NCBI GenBank assembly: GCA_017694495.1
Contig: JADIMU010000004.1
Span: forward strand, 1 to 35,524
Direction of reading: 5' to 3'
DNA: 35,524 nucleotides
From: Candidatus Aphodenecus pullistercoris
Lineage (GTDB): Bacteria; Spirochaetota; Spirochaetia; Sphaerochaetales; Sphaerochaetaceae
Both the position numbers and the translations under genes were made by a program. The notes below the pieces were generated by a model, which saw only the letters and a list, made by a program, of their open reading frames with translations, did no database searches and was not told the DNA's origin. Shown here piece after piece: positions 7,002 through 15,101 of the stretch (the first letter of the stretch is position 1; every line of letters begins with the position of its first letter).

Positions 7002-8733
7002 GGTCGATTGAAAAGGTAAAAGCAACCCTTACCGAGTAAATGCAACTTTGAAAAGTCAAATGCAATGGTTTTGCAACTTTGAGTTTGACAGAAGGCCATT
7101 TTCAGCCCGAAAATTGGGCTGGAGGATGAAGTTGGTCCATCAAGAGCATACGAAATCCTGGGAGGTGGCTCAGAATCAGTTTTTTGAACTGCTGAACGCA
7201 ACCCCAGAGATTAGGTGAGGATGGGGATGGACGCCGGGCCAGGACAATGTCGAATGCTGGAGTATCAGTCCAGCAGGGATGGCTTGAGGACCACTTCTGA
7301 AGGTTCGATTCTCCTTATGCTGAGTTTGTCCAGTATGTTTGTCCCATACATGAACGAGAAGACATCATAAGGAGAACGTCCTCCCAGCTCTGCCCTCAGG
7401 TAGGAGTTGATGTGGCTCATCATGAGGTCGATCTTCTCCTGGGTGTAGGGGTTCATGGACTTCCCCTTGGGGATCACGCGGCGGATGAGCTCGTGGTTGT
7501 TCTCGCAGGCGCCCTTCTGCTGGCTCTGTCCCGGGTCGCAGTAGAAGACCTGGCTGAGGATCTCGCCTGAGCGGGAGTCCATCTCTATTGGACGCGGGTC
7601 TGAGAACTCGCCGCCATTGTCGGTGACGAGGACAGGAAAGAGGCGTGCATAGGTGTCGTTGCCGAGCAGGGTGCGCAGACGGTCGAACACCTCCACCACA
7701 GAGGCCGCGCTGTTGCGGTCTCTGATGAAGGCGAGCATCAGCCTGCAGTTCGTGAAATGGATGGTAAGCAGACACTTCTCCTCCACGCCCTTCTTCCCCT
7801 CGACGGTGTCCATCTCGACGATGACCACATCGGGATTCTCCTGCCGGAAGGCAAGGTAGTCGGCATAGGTCCTGCCGATCCTGCATGCCTTGTCCTTCTT
7901 CACGTTCTGCTGGCAGCTCTTCTTCCGCTTCTTGTAGCGTACCTTGCGAGGCAGGTCGAGGTTGCCGATCCCTTCGAAGACGCCAGCATCAATATAGGTG
8001 TAGATGGTCTTGGCGCTGTAGCCGACGGCCTCCTCTCCAACCGACTTGATGATGTGGTAGACGGACTGCCCTTTCTTCAATCCTTCCTTGAGGGTGGACC
8101 CCAGCTCCATCGCCTCGTCCTCGCCGATGACGAAGCCCGAGCGGCATCCGCTCAATGTGTGCTCGTACTCGGCCTGCGCCTTCTGTGGTCTGTAGATGTG
8201 CTTCTCCAGATTGCAGTTCGGCCTGCTCGGGCATCCGTTGCACACATATGGAGGCTTCTTCAGCTTCACGCACTTCTCCCTCACATAGGAGGGGCACAGG
8301 CTGGTCATGCAGAAGGATGGGCAGTAGCGGCAGGTGGTCTTTGAGCACTTGTCATTGACGCACTCGCCGTTCGTGGCCTTGCAGCTGTATTTGTTCAGAC
8401 AGTCGTTGTAGCCTTTCCCGAGGCCACCCGTCCTCTCGACCACGAAATGGTTCCTCACTTCACGTGACACCGTCGTGCAGTCCTTGCCTATCGCTTCGGC
8501 TATCTTCTTGAAACTCTCCGATTTGTCCAGTCCGGACTGTATTCTCACCCTGTCCGATAGGGTCAGGTGGGTCTTGGACATCTTTTCCAGGCCTCCTTTC
8601 CATTGGGAATCGCTGCCCTGGACCCGGCGTCCTGAACTGATTATACACCACCGACTTGTTGCAACCCCTGCCGTGAAGAAGTAAACGCGACTGGCTTACT
8701 CGGTAAGGGTGGCATTTACCTTTTCAATCGGCC
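7002..8733 (-). mobile_element. Complete IS30-family insertion sequence, 1732 bp
   Basis: The left end starts GGTCGATTGAAAAGGTAAA; the right end, reverse complemented, starts GGCCGATTGAAAAGGTAAA. Both continue with a shared CCCTTACCGAGTAA block, so the inverted repeats run about 37 bases with only a few mismatches. One transposase gene fills the middle. The noncoding left arm (7040-7264) repeats GCAACTTTGA twice and carries a short hairpin (7103-7121, CAGCCC/GGGCTG). The right arm (8582-8695) holds the transposase ribosome binding site and presumably its promoter. Intact ends, intact gene and exact duplication suggest a recent insertion. Confidence 0.9.
7265..8581 (-). CDS. IS30-family DDE transposase
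   Basis: This 438-residue protein starts with an IS30-type helix-turn-helix (LTLSDRVRIQSGLDKSESF to TTVSREVRNH, residues 7-45). A Cys-rich segment follows (about 61-123, with several C-x2-C and C-x4-C pairs), as in the longer IS30 members. The catalytic core shows Asp258 (VEMDTVEG), Asp321 (VTDNGGEF) and Glu360 (ENNHELIRRVIPKG), all present. ATG 8581 has AGGAGG 10 bases upstream. It moves its own element by cut-and-paste through a circular intermediate, as known for IS30. It seems functional. Confidence 0.95.
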   Translation of the reverse strand: MSKTHLTLSDRVRIQSGLDKSESFKKIAEAIGKDCTTVSREVRNHFVVERTGGLGKGYNDCLNKYSCKATNGECVNDKCSKTTCRYCPSFCMTSLCPSYVREKCVKLKKPPYVCNGCPSRPNCNLEKHIYRPQKAQAEYEHTLSGCRSGFVIGEDEAMELGSTLKEGLKKGQSVYHIIKSVGEEAVGYSAKTIYTYIDAGVFEGIGNLDLPRKVRYKKRKKSCQQNVKKDKACRIGRTYADYLAFRQENPDVVIVEMDTVEGKKGVEEKCLLTIHFTNCRLMLAFIRDRNSAASVVEVFDRLRTLLGNDTYARLFPVLVTDNGGEFSDPRPIEMDSRSGEILSQVFYCDPGQSQQKGACENNHELIRRVIPKGKSMNPYTQEKIDLMMSHINSYLRAELGGRSPYDVFSFMYGTNILDKLSIRRIEPSEVVLKPSLLD

Positions 8734-8746
8734 ATTTGAAAGAATA
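8734..8746. repeat. Target-site duplication, right copy
   Basis: Exact second copy of the 13-base sequence at 6989-7001, abutting the right end of the IS30 element. The duplication lies in an intergenic region, so no gene was broken, but the helicase and glutamate synthase genes are now about 1.9 kb apart. Confidence 0.75.
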
Positions 8747-8770
8747 TTCCTTTTTTATTCATCTGTTCGG

Positions 8771-8800
8771 TTGACAAAGACCGCGCACAGAGCGTACAAA
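8771..8800 (+). promoter_or_regulatory. Sigma70-type promoter before the glutamate synthase genes
   Basis: TTGACA (8771-8776) is followed after 18 bases by TACAAA (8795-8800), matching a vegetative promoter with a perfect -35 and a moderate -10. Initiation would fall near 8807, immediately before the hairpin at 8810-8856. Confidence 0.5.
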
Positions 8801-8809
8801 GGGGGAACG

Positions 8810-8856
8810 AAGGACAAGGACGCCACGAGAGCATATCTTGGGGCGTCCTTGTCCTT
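8810..8856 (+). terminator. Strong terminator-like hairpin in the glutamate synthase leader
   Basis: A perfect 15-base stem (AAGGACAAGGACGCC at 8810-8824 pairing with 8842-8856) with a 17-base loop is followed by TTCCTTTTTCC. The glutaminase ribosome binding site (GAGG, 8871-8874) starts only 15 bases later. As a terminator it would sit between promoter and gene, so it may be an attenuator. It could instead be the old terminator of the helicase gene, now separated from it by the IS element. The leader is too short for a classical riboswitch aptamer. Confidence 0.6.
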
Positions 8857-8882
8857 TTCCTTTTTCCAGTGAGGACGTCGTG

Positions 8883-9974
8883 ATGAAGAAAGAAGGAGAG
8901 GTGAGGATCAGCTCTGGCTGCGCAATCTGCGGAATCTTCTGCAAGGATGGCAGGCGCATCGCCGGCGATGTCATCAAGCGGGCGATCGCTGTGATGCACA
9001 ACAGGTCCAACGGCCTGGGCGGAGGCTTTGCCGCCTATGGAATCTACCCGCAGTACAAGGATTTCTTCGCCTTGCACATCTTCTACGACTCCCTCTCCTC
9101 CCGAGAGGAGACGGAGCGCTTTCTGGACAGGCGCTTCGACATCATCAACCTGTCGAAGATACCGATCCGCCAGACGCCGCGCATCTCGGACGCTCCCCTC
9201 GTCTGGCGCTACTTCGTCACGCCGCTTCCACACATGCTGGCGGACAGTCAGCTCGACGAGGACGAGTACACTTCCCGCGCCATGATAAGGATCAACGACT
9301 CCATACAGGGGGCATACGTCGTCTCGTGCGGAAAGGACATGGGCGTCTTCAAGGCGGTCGGATATCCGGAGGATGTCGCCGACTTCTACCGCATCGACGA
9401 GTACGAGGGCTATTCCTGGACGGCCCATGGCCGCTATCCGACGAACACGCCCGGATGGTGGGCCGGATCGCATCCCTTCTCGCTGCTCGACCTGACTGTG
9501 GTCCACAACGGAGAGATCTCCTCCTATGACGCGAACCGGAGGGCTGTTGAGATGTACGGCTACTCATGCAACCTGCTGACCGACACCGAGGTGATCACAT
9601 ACATCCTGGACTACCTGACGAGGAAACAGGGGCTGAGTCTGGAGGAGTGCGCTGAAGTCATGGCGGCCCCATTCTGGACGACGATTGCGGCTAAGGATGA
9701 GGAGGAGAGGCGTCGTCTCTCCTATCTGAGGAAGATGTTCTCGTCCTTCCTGATCACTGGACCCTTCTCGATCATCGTCGGCTATTCAGGTGGGATGATG
9801 GCCCTGAACGACAGGCTCAAGCTGAGGAGCCTCGTCGCGGCAGAGAAGGGCGATACGGTCTACTTCAGTTCGGAGGAGGCCGCCATAAGGGTCATCGAGC
9901 CGGAACCGGACAGGGTCTGGAAGCCTCGTGGGGGCGAGGCTGTGGTCGTCTCGCTCGAGGAGGGGCATAGATGA
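8883..9974 (+). CDS. Glutamate synthase glutaminase subunit (class II amidotransferase)
   Basis: This 363-residue protein corresponds to the N-terminal domain of GltB, which hydrolyses glutamine and passes ammonia to the synthase site. CGIF (Cys16) marks the N-terminal nucleophile of class II amidotransferases. GRYPTNTPGWWAGSHPF and the following VVHNGEISSYDANR are the substrate-binding blocks. Cys16 must become residue 1, so a 15-residue propeptide has to be removed; GltB proteins are known to be processed this way. ATG 8883 is chosen for the GAGG 8 bases upstream; a TTG further upstream lies inside the hairpin. It overlaps the next gene by 4 bases. Confidence 0.88.
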   Translation: MKKEGEVRISSGCAICGIFCKDGRRIAGDVIKRAIAVMHNRSNGLGGGFAAYGIYPQYKDFFALHIFYDSLSSREETERFLDRRFDIINLSKIPIRQTPRISDAPLVWRYFVTPLPHMLADSQLDEDEYTSRAMIRINDSIQGAYVVSCGKDMGVFKAVGYPEDVADFYRIDEYEGYSWTAHGRYPTNTPGWWAGSHPFSLLDLTVVHNGEISSYDANRRAVEMYGYSCNLLTDTEVITYILDYLTRKQGLSLEECAEVMAAPFWTTIAAKDEEERRRLSYLRKMFSSFLITGPFSIIVGYSGGMMALNDRLKLRSLVAAEKGDTVYFSSEEAAIRVIEPEPDRVWKPRGGEAVVVSLEEGHR

Positions 9975-11455
9975 GGGCAAGATACAGGATCAGGAAGGAT
10001 GAGGAGTGCGTCTCCTGCTTCAGGTGCGCCTCACAATGTTCCTTCGGTGCTATCAGCGTCAGCGATGGCAGGCTCGTCTTCCATCATGACAAGTGCGTCG
10101 ACTGCCAGCGGTGCGTCGCCTTCTGTCCGACCGGCGCCATCTACATAAGCGAGGACGAGAACCGCTTCAGAGCCAACTCCGTCTTCCAGGAGGACGACAT
10201 CCGTGAGATCGGTTTGCAAGCCTCGAGCGGCGGGGTCCTCCTGTCGAGCATGGGTGCCCGGGGCAGTCAGGTGCCGATTTACTTCGACAAGCTTCTGCTG
10301 AATGCGAGCCAGGTCACGAACCCGTCCATCGACCCGCTGCGCGAGCCGATGGAGACGGCCGTCTTCCTCGGTCAGAGGCCGGAGAGGATCCAGCGTGACG
10401 TGAAGGGGAAGCTTGTAGACAATCTGCCTCCACATCTGGAGCTCAGCACCCCGATCATGTTCTCGGCGATGAGCTATGGTGCCATAAGCCTGAACGTCCA
10501 CAAGGCGCTCGCGTCTGCATCCCAGGAGCTTGGCACCTACTGGAACACGGGCGAGGGTGGTCTCCACGAGAGCCTGTATCCCTACAAGCGCAGCACGATC
10601 GTGCAAGTCGCTTCAGGACGCTTCGGTGTCCATGCGACCTACCTGAACACTGCGGCAGCCATCGAGATAAAGATCGGCCAGGGCGCCAAGCCTGGCATCG
10701 GAGGCCATCTGACAGGCAAGAAGATCGTCGGGGACGTTTCGCGCACAAGGATGGTGCCTGAAGGTCTGGATGCGATCAGTCCGGCACCCCATCACGACAT
10801 CTATTCGATCGAGGACCTTGCCCAGCTTGTGATGTCGCTCAAGGAGGTCACCGGTTACCGCAAGCCTGTCATCGTCAAGGTCGCGGCGGTCCACAACATC
10901 GCACCGATCGCCAGCGGAATCGCCCGCAGTGGGGCCGACATCATCTCGATAGACGGCTACAGGGGCGGTACCGGCGCCGCACCAAAGCGCATCCGCGACA
11001 ATGTAGGCATCCCGATCGAGCTTGCCATCGCAGTCGTGGACCAACGTCTGCGTGAGGAGAGGATCCGTGACCGCGTGGGCATCATAGCCAGTGGCAGCAT
11101 CCGTTCCTCCGCAGATGTCGTCAAGGCCATTGCGCTTGGCGCTGACGCAGTCTCCATCGGTACGGCCGCATTGTGCGCCCTCGGCTGCCACATTTGCGCC
11201 TCATGCCATACGGGCAGGTGCGCCTGGGGCCTGGCGACGCAGGATCCCGAGCTCACAAGGCGGCTCGATCCAGATAAGGGCGCCGAGCGTCTGGTGAACC
11301 TGGTCAACGCCTGGACACGTGAGATCAAGGAGATGATGGGCGGCATGGGCATCAACAGCATCGAGGCCCTGCGCGGCAACAGAAGGGCCCTGAGGGGCGT
11401 CGACCTGAATGTGAAGGAGCTCGAGATCCTTGGCATAGGATACGCGGGGGAGTGA
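9971..11455 (+). CDS. gltB: Glutamate synthase FMN subunit with N-terminal ferredoxin domain
   Basis: This 494-residue protein begins with two [4Fe-4S] motifs (Cys13, 16, 19, 23 and Cys42, 45, 48, 52). The FMN-binding synthase barrel follows, with FSAMSYGAISLNVHKALA, NTGEGGLH, IEIKIGQGAKPGIGGHL and IDGYRGGTGAAP. A Cys cluster at about 406-417 (CHICASC-x4-C) matches the Fe-S cluster of glutamate synthases. It converts 2-oxoglutarate and ammonia to glutamate. The separate glutaminase, synthase and GXGXG genes are the archaeal-type arrangement. No GltD-like NAD(P)H subunit is in this window, so the ferredoxin domain may receive electrons directly or from a partner encoded elsewhere. Confidence 0.93.
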   Translation: MRARYRIRKDEECVSCFRCASQCSFGAISVSDGRLVFHHDKCVDCQRCVAFCPTGAIYISEDENRFRANSVFQEDDIREIGLQASSGGVLLSSMGARGSQVPIYFDKLLLNASQVTNPSIDPLREPMETAVFLGQRPERIQRDVKGKLVDNLPPHLELSTPIMFSAMSYGAISLNVHKALASASQELGTYWNTGEGGLHESLYPYKRSTIVQVASGRFGVHATYLNTAAAIEIKIGQGAKPGIGGHLTGKKIVGDVSRTRMVPEGLDAISPAPHHDIYSIEDLAQLVMSLKEVTGYRKPVIVKVAAVHNIAPIASGIARSGADIISIDGYRGGTGAAPKRIRDNVGIPIELAIAVVDQRLREERIRDRVGIIASGSIRSSADVVKAIALGADAVSIGTAALCALGCHICASCHTGRCAWGLATQDPELTRRLDPDKGAERLVNLVNAWTREIKEMMGGMGINSIEALRGNRRALRGVDLNVKELEILGIGYAGE

Positions 11456-11456
11456 G

Positions 11457-12137
11457 ATGAGGAAGGAGATCCTGGACGGAGAAGTGAGGCTCAGCGGCTG
11501 TCTGGGCGAGCGGTACATCGGTTGTGGGATGAAGGAGGGGGTCCTCCATGTGGAAGGCACTCCCGGCAACGCGCTGGCATGCTATCTGGATGGTGGCACG
11601 ATCATCGTCGACGGCAATGCGCAGGATGCTGTCGCAGACACGATGAACGCAGGCCTTCTGGCAGTGCGCGGCAGTGCCGGCGATGCTCTGGCCTACGGTA
11701 TGCGTGGCGGGCGTGTCTACATCCTGGGCGATGCTGGCTACCGTGCCGGCGTGCACATGAAGGCCTACGAGGAGAACAGGAGCACGCTCGTGGTCGGCGG
11801 CCGGACAGGATCCTTCCTCGGTGAGTACCTTGCAGGAGGCCTGATCGTAGTCCTTGGACTGGGCCATGAAGGAAAGGACGTCACCGGCTTCTTCTGTGGC
11901 AATGGCATGTACGCTGGAACGATCTATCTTCGTACTGCGAAGGCTCCTGTGAACCTTTCCGACAAGCTCGTCCTCCGCCATGTGGACGAGAAGGAGAGGG
12001 AGGCTGTCCTGCGTCCTGTCGTCACAGACTTCGCTTCCACATTCTCTCTCGACGTCGAGGAATGTCTGTCTGGCGACTTCATCGCGATCGAGGCCGACAA
12101 GTCGAAGACCTACAGCCAGCTCTATGCGGCAGTGTGA
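11457..12137 (+). CDS. Glutamate synthase GXGXG-domain subunit
   Basis: This 226-residue protein is the third piece of split GltB, a right-handed beta helix made of G-x-x-G-x-G turns (for example GGTIIVDGNAQDAVAD and GGRVYILGDAGYRAG). The GXGXG domain is structural in the large subunit. It starts one base after the synthase stop, so the three genes form one operon. Its last 75 codons (from 11914) are duplicated at 19711-19936. The gene here is intact and ends at the expected family C-terminus, so this copy is the functional one. Confidence 0.9.
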   Translation: MRKEILDGEVRLSGCLGERYIGCGMKEGVLHVEGTPGNALACYLDGGTIIVDGNAQDAVADTMNAGLLAVRGSAGDALAYGMRGGRVYILGDAGYRAGVHMKAYEENRSTLVVGGRTGSFLGEYLAGGLIVVLGLGHEGKDVTGFFCGNGMYAGTIYLRTAKAPVNLSDKLVLRHVDEKEREAVLRPVVTDFASTFSLDVEECLSGDFIAIEADKSKTYSQLYAAV

Positions 12138-12139
12138 GC
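11914..12139 (+). repeat. Long direct repeat, copy A (3' end of GXGXG gene)
   Basis: About 225 bases of this gene end recur at 19711-19936 in the same orientation with about 12 substitutions by eye (roughly 95% identity). Similarity stops within two bases of the stop codon on the right. It flanks the AT-richer island 12140-19710. The 7-mer CATGTCA also occurs just inside both island edges (12141-12147 and 19704-19710), which may be chance. Confidence 0.85.
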
Positions 12140-12269
12140 ACATGTCATGGCCTTTTGATTCCAGAGCGGGGTCATGGATGAAATGGAGGACGTTTCCATT
12201 GACTTTGACCACATCAGACCAAGGAATCCAGTTCCCAGCCAGTGAGCCGTTCATAATTTGTGATTGTGC

Positions 12270-13247
12270 TTACTGTTTCCCGGGCCCGTCCCTCCATTCC
12301 GCCGGGGAGGAGCCTGTTTCCTTTCTGAACACTTTGATGAAATAGCTTGTGTATGAGTAGCCGCACATACTCGCTATATCTTTGATTTTCATCTTGGTCG
12401 TGCTGAGAAGGTGCTTTGCGTTTTCAATCCTCTTTTTGGTCAGGTACAGGGAGAATGGAGTTCCAGTCTCTTTGCTGAATATCATGCTCAGGTACTGAGT
12501 GCTGTATCCAAGCAGGTCGGCGATCATATCAAGTCCAAGGGAAGGGTTGCGGTAATTCGCATCTATCTGGCTGACTATTTTGAGCATGAGTTCTTTTGAG
12601 TAAGAACCGTCTGTGCCGCTGAGGGTGGCTTCTTCCAGGAATTTGTACTGTTTGTCGAATGTGTCACATTCAGTGTCAAACCACTTCTTGAAATAGTCCG
12701 ATCCGATTGGAATCTTCTTGGCCCCAGCCATGTCCCGCCAGCCAGTCAGCGAGGAATAAAACGATTTATAGGTTTCAACATATGATGCGGCAAGGTCCTG
12801 AATCGCTTGGGAAAGTCTCATCGCCGCTTCCTTGTCATGCATGGCCCAGGCATCTTCCAAGGATAGTCCGAGGAAGAGTTTTTCCTCTTCCTTGCGAAGA
12901 ATCTCCTCTACCACTGAATACCGTACAGGTTTGAGTATGTAATCTTTTATTCCAAGCCTGATTGCTTGCTGGGCGAACTCAAATTCTTCGTAACCTGAGA
13001 TGATATAGTAGCTTGTGGTGTCGTTTTCTGAGGCGTTCTTGATCTCATATATGGCTTCAAGACCAGTGAGGCCAGGCATCTTTATGTCTGAGAACACGAT
13101 ATCAAAAGCTTCTTGAAGACAGGTGTTCCTGAGTTCCTCTCCAGTGCTTACCATCTTGTATTCCGTATATGGGGATGGATACTGTTCCATGAAATGCTTG
13201 AAGAGTGTCTTGACACCCGTCTCATCATCAGCAATCAGGATTTTCAT
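12270..13247 (-). CDS. YesN-type response regulator with AraC DNA-binding domain
   Basis: This 325-residue protein has an N-terminal receiver domain with acidic pair Asp7-Asp8, phosphoacceptor Asp54 (VFSDIKMPG) and Lys106 (ILKPV). An unassigned linker follows (about 120-215), then two AraC-type helix-turn-helices at the C-terminus (LDMIADLLGYSTQYLSMIFSKETG and IKDIASMCGYSYTSYFIKVFRKETG). Such regulators usually activate sugar-uptake operons next to them. The gene overlaps the kinase gene by 20 bases and lies opposite the ABC operon it probably controls. It is visibly AT-richer than the genes outside the island. Confidence 0.92.
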   Translation of the reverse strand: MKILIADDETGVKTLFKHFMEQYPSPYTEYKMVSTGEELRNTCLQEAFDIVFSDIKMPGLTGLEAIYEIKNASENDTTSYYIISGYEEFEFAQQAIRLGIKDYILKPVRYSVVEEILRKEEEKLFLGLSLEDAWAMHDKEAAMRLSQAIQDLAASYVETYKSFYSSLTGWRDMAGAKKIPIGSDYFKKWFDTECDTFDKQYKFLEEATLSGTDGSYSKELMLKIVSQIDANYRNPSLGLDMIADLLGYSTQYLSMIFSKETGTPFSLYLTKKRIENAKHLLSTTKMKIKDIASMCGYSYTSYFIKVFRKETGSSPAEWRDGPGKQ

Positions 13248-14952
13248 TTGAAAGGACCTCCTTCATATCAATGACGACTTGGCATCCATTCCCTGGAGAT
13301 GATGTGATATCCACACTTGCTTCTGGATCCAGAATCCGTATCCTTTCCAAACTGTTCGAGATCCCGATTGATGCCATCAAGTCTGTCTTCTCCATGTCAA
13401 AACCCCTGCCGTCATCCCTTATTGTCATCACAATGCGCCCGTCTTTTTCTTCTGCTTTTATCAGTATGGAGCATTTCCTCTTGCCTGGTTCCATCCCATG
13501 GATGACTGCGTTTTCAACAAAGGGTTGCACCAGCAGACGTGGAACCAGCATCGGTTGCATGTCACTATCTATTGAGACCTGATAATCCAATCGATCCCCA
13601 AATCTGTCTTTCTGCAGAAGCAGGTAGGCTTTTATGAAATTCATCTCATCGGAGAGTGGAACGAGGTTGTCCTTCCTCAGGACATATCGCAACAGGTCTG
13701 AAAGACTGTAGAGTCCGTTCTCAAGTTCCTTGTACTTCCCCTCATAGATGAGGGCTATGAGGGTGTTCAACGTATTGAAGAGGAAATGGGGTTGCAACTG
13801 GGAGAGAAGAGCTTTGTTCTCCGCCTTCTCTTCAGCAAGCTTGGCGATATAGTGCTTCTCAATCAAATCCCTAAGGTCGCCAATGGCATGGTTCAGACTT
13901 GATCCAAGTTCTTCAAGTTCCCATCCTTTATGGCTTTCGTAGGAGACATTGAAGTTGCCTTTCTCGACTTCGGCAAGGACCTGTCTCATTGCTGTGATCG
14001 GTTCTGATATTCTCTTTGTGAGTCTCCTGTTCAAGAGGAGCGCGGTCATGAATGCGATGAGATAGAGCCCGATTCCCATCGCATAGACGGCTGCTGTCCT
14101 TTTCATCATCGTTGTCTTGTCCAGGAGTATATGCAGTGTATACGGAGTGTCCTTGATGTCATGTTGGATGTGGTTGACAAGCTTCTCATTGAACCCTTCG
14201 ATTCCAAGCTGTCCTTTTCCATTTTTCATGAAACCGTCTGAAGATGTGGCGAAAATCAAGTTGTCCTCAGTATCTGATATGTATGCTGAAAAGGGGACAT
14301 CGAAATCGAGGTTCTCGAAAAAAGAGGCGAATGATGATGGCAGGATATCAATCTTGATTACTGCATATGCTGTCCTTGTCACAAGATTCCGGATAGTACA
14401 CACGAGGGATATCTTTGTTTTGTCATCGGAAGGAGCGTAGTAGTCTGTCACATGCGGTGGCACATAGACTATGTTCCCATTGGCTTCAAGTGCTTCCTGG
14501 TACCAATCCTCCGTTCTCCAATCATGGTCATCAAGGGGTTTTGATTGAGTGAAATTCGAACTGGAATAGATGACATCATCGTTATGGACTATGAGCGTAC
14601 TGTAGAAATTGTTGCTTATGTACCGGATGGATGAGATCAGGTTTCCGAAGGCGTTTTCGAATATGGTCTGGTCCACGAAGCTTACATCGTCTTGCCTGCT
14701 GTATTGGCTCAGAAGTGATATGACCTCATCATCGAAATACGGCAAAAGGATCACTTGCTCCAGGTTGCCGATATACATGGATATGTTCTCCGCTGTGCTG
14801 TCGACATAGCTGCTCATAAGTGTCAGGAGTTGTCTGGAGTAGTATCTTTCAAGGAGCCCTGTGGAGAGTATTATTATCGACAGGATGGGTAGGGCTGTGC
14901 TCAATACGAAATACTTTGTAAGTCGGTTCAGGAGCTTCCTTTGTTTTGCCAT
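13228..14952 (-). CDS. YesM-type sensor histidine kinase
   Basis: This 574-residue membrane kinase has transmembrane helices at about 13-33 and 287-307 flanking a periplasmic sensor of about 250 residues. A HAMP linker (about 308-365) follows. The His_kinase motif LLSQLQPHFLFNTLN holds His389, and the ATPase domain has Asn481 (FVENAVIHG) and DGRG at 514-517. The YesM/LytS class typically senses extracellular sugars or sugar-loaded binding proteins. ATG 14952 has no Shine-Dalgarno, and TATAAT lies only 6 bases before it, so the message may be leaderless. A longer frame upstream runs through the promoter and is unlikely to be coding. Confidence 0.92.
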   Translation of the reverse strand: MAKQRKLLNRLTKYFVLSTALPILSIIILSTGLLERYYSRQLLTLMSSYVDSTAENISMYIGNLEQVILLPYFDDEVISLLSQYSRQDDVSFVDQTIFENAFGNLISSIRYISNNFYSTLIVHNDDVIYSSSNFTQSKPLDDHDWRTEDWYQEALEANGNIVYVPPHVTDYYAPSDDKTKISLVCTIRNLVTRTAYAVIKIDILPSSFASFFENLDFDVPFSAYISDTEDNLIFATSSDGFMKNGKGQLGIEGFNEKLVNHIQHDIKDTPYTLHILLDKTTMMKRTAAVYAMGIGLYLIAFMTALLLNRRLTKRISEPITAMRQVLAEVEKGNFNVSYESHKGWELEELGSSLNHAIGDLRDLIEKHYIAKLAEEKAENKALLSQLQPHFLFNTLNTLIALIYEGKYKELENGLYSLSDLLRYVLRKDNLVPLSDEMNFIKAYLLLQKDRFGDRLDYQVSIDSDMQPMLVPRLLVQPFVENAVIHGMEPGKRKCSILIKAEEKDGRIVMTIRDDGRGFDMEKTDLMASIGISNSLERIRILDPEASVDITSSPGNGCQVVIDMKEVLSNENPDC

Positions 14953-14958
14953 GAATTC

Positions 14959-14964
14959 ATTATA
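14959..14964 (-). promoter_or_regulatory. Possible -10 box of the yesMN-like operon
   Basis: TATAAT on the minus strand has TTACAA 18 bases upstream as a weak -35. Initiation would fall at about the kinase ATG itself, implying a leaderless transcript. A different promoter further upstream is possible. Confidence 0.35.
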
Positions 14965-15010
14965 GCATCTTAGATTTGTGAATTGTAAGTTAAGTTGACG
15001 TAAAGATTTG

Positions 15011-15016
15011 TATAAT
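15011..15016 (+). promoter_or_regulatory. -10 box of the sugar ABC operon
   Basis: TATAAT lies 85 bases before the binding-protein gene. There is no good -35 at the usual distance; the preceding stretch has AAGTTAAGTT repeats and a misplaced TTGACG. A weak -35 with repeats is what an AraC/YesN-activated promoter would show. The kinase and transporter genes share this 149-bp AT-rich region. Confidence 0.4.
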
Positions 15017-15101
15017 AATACCAAAGTGTTATCTTATCTGAAGAAAGTTTTATTTACAGATTCTGGATGCAGAAAAAGAATAAAATCAAAAGGAGTCTGT
15101 A

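Noticed and set aside
5330-7201. 623-codon open frame on the minus strand opposite the helicase
   Set aside because: The plus-strand frame carries all SF2 helicase motifs in order. The antisense frame has no recognisable motif and runs through the IS boundary, so it is a G+C-rich shadow.
8801-8882. Glutamine or other riboswitch before the glutaminase gene
   Set aside because: Between the likely transcript start and the hairpin there is no room for an aptamer. Only the hairpin itself is supported.
8724-9506. 260-codon minus-strand open frame across the glutaminase start
   Set aside because: It reads through the terminator-like hairpin and opposite a gene with clear glutaminase motifs.
11352-12254. 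300-codon minus-strand open frame
   Set aside because: It is antisense to the GXGXG subunit, whose repeated glycine motifs are on the plus strand.
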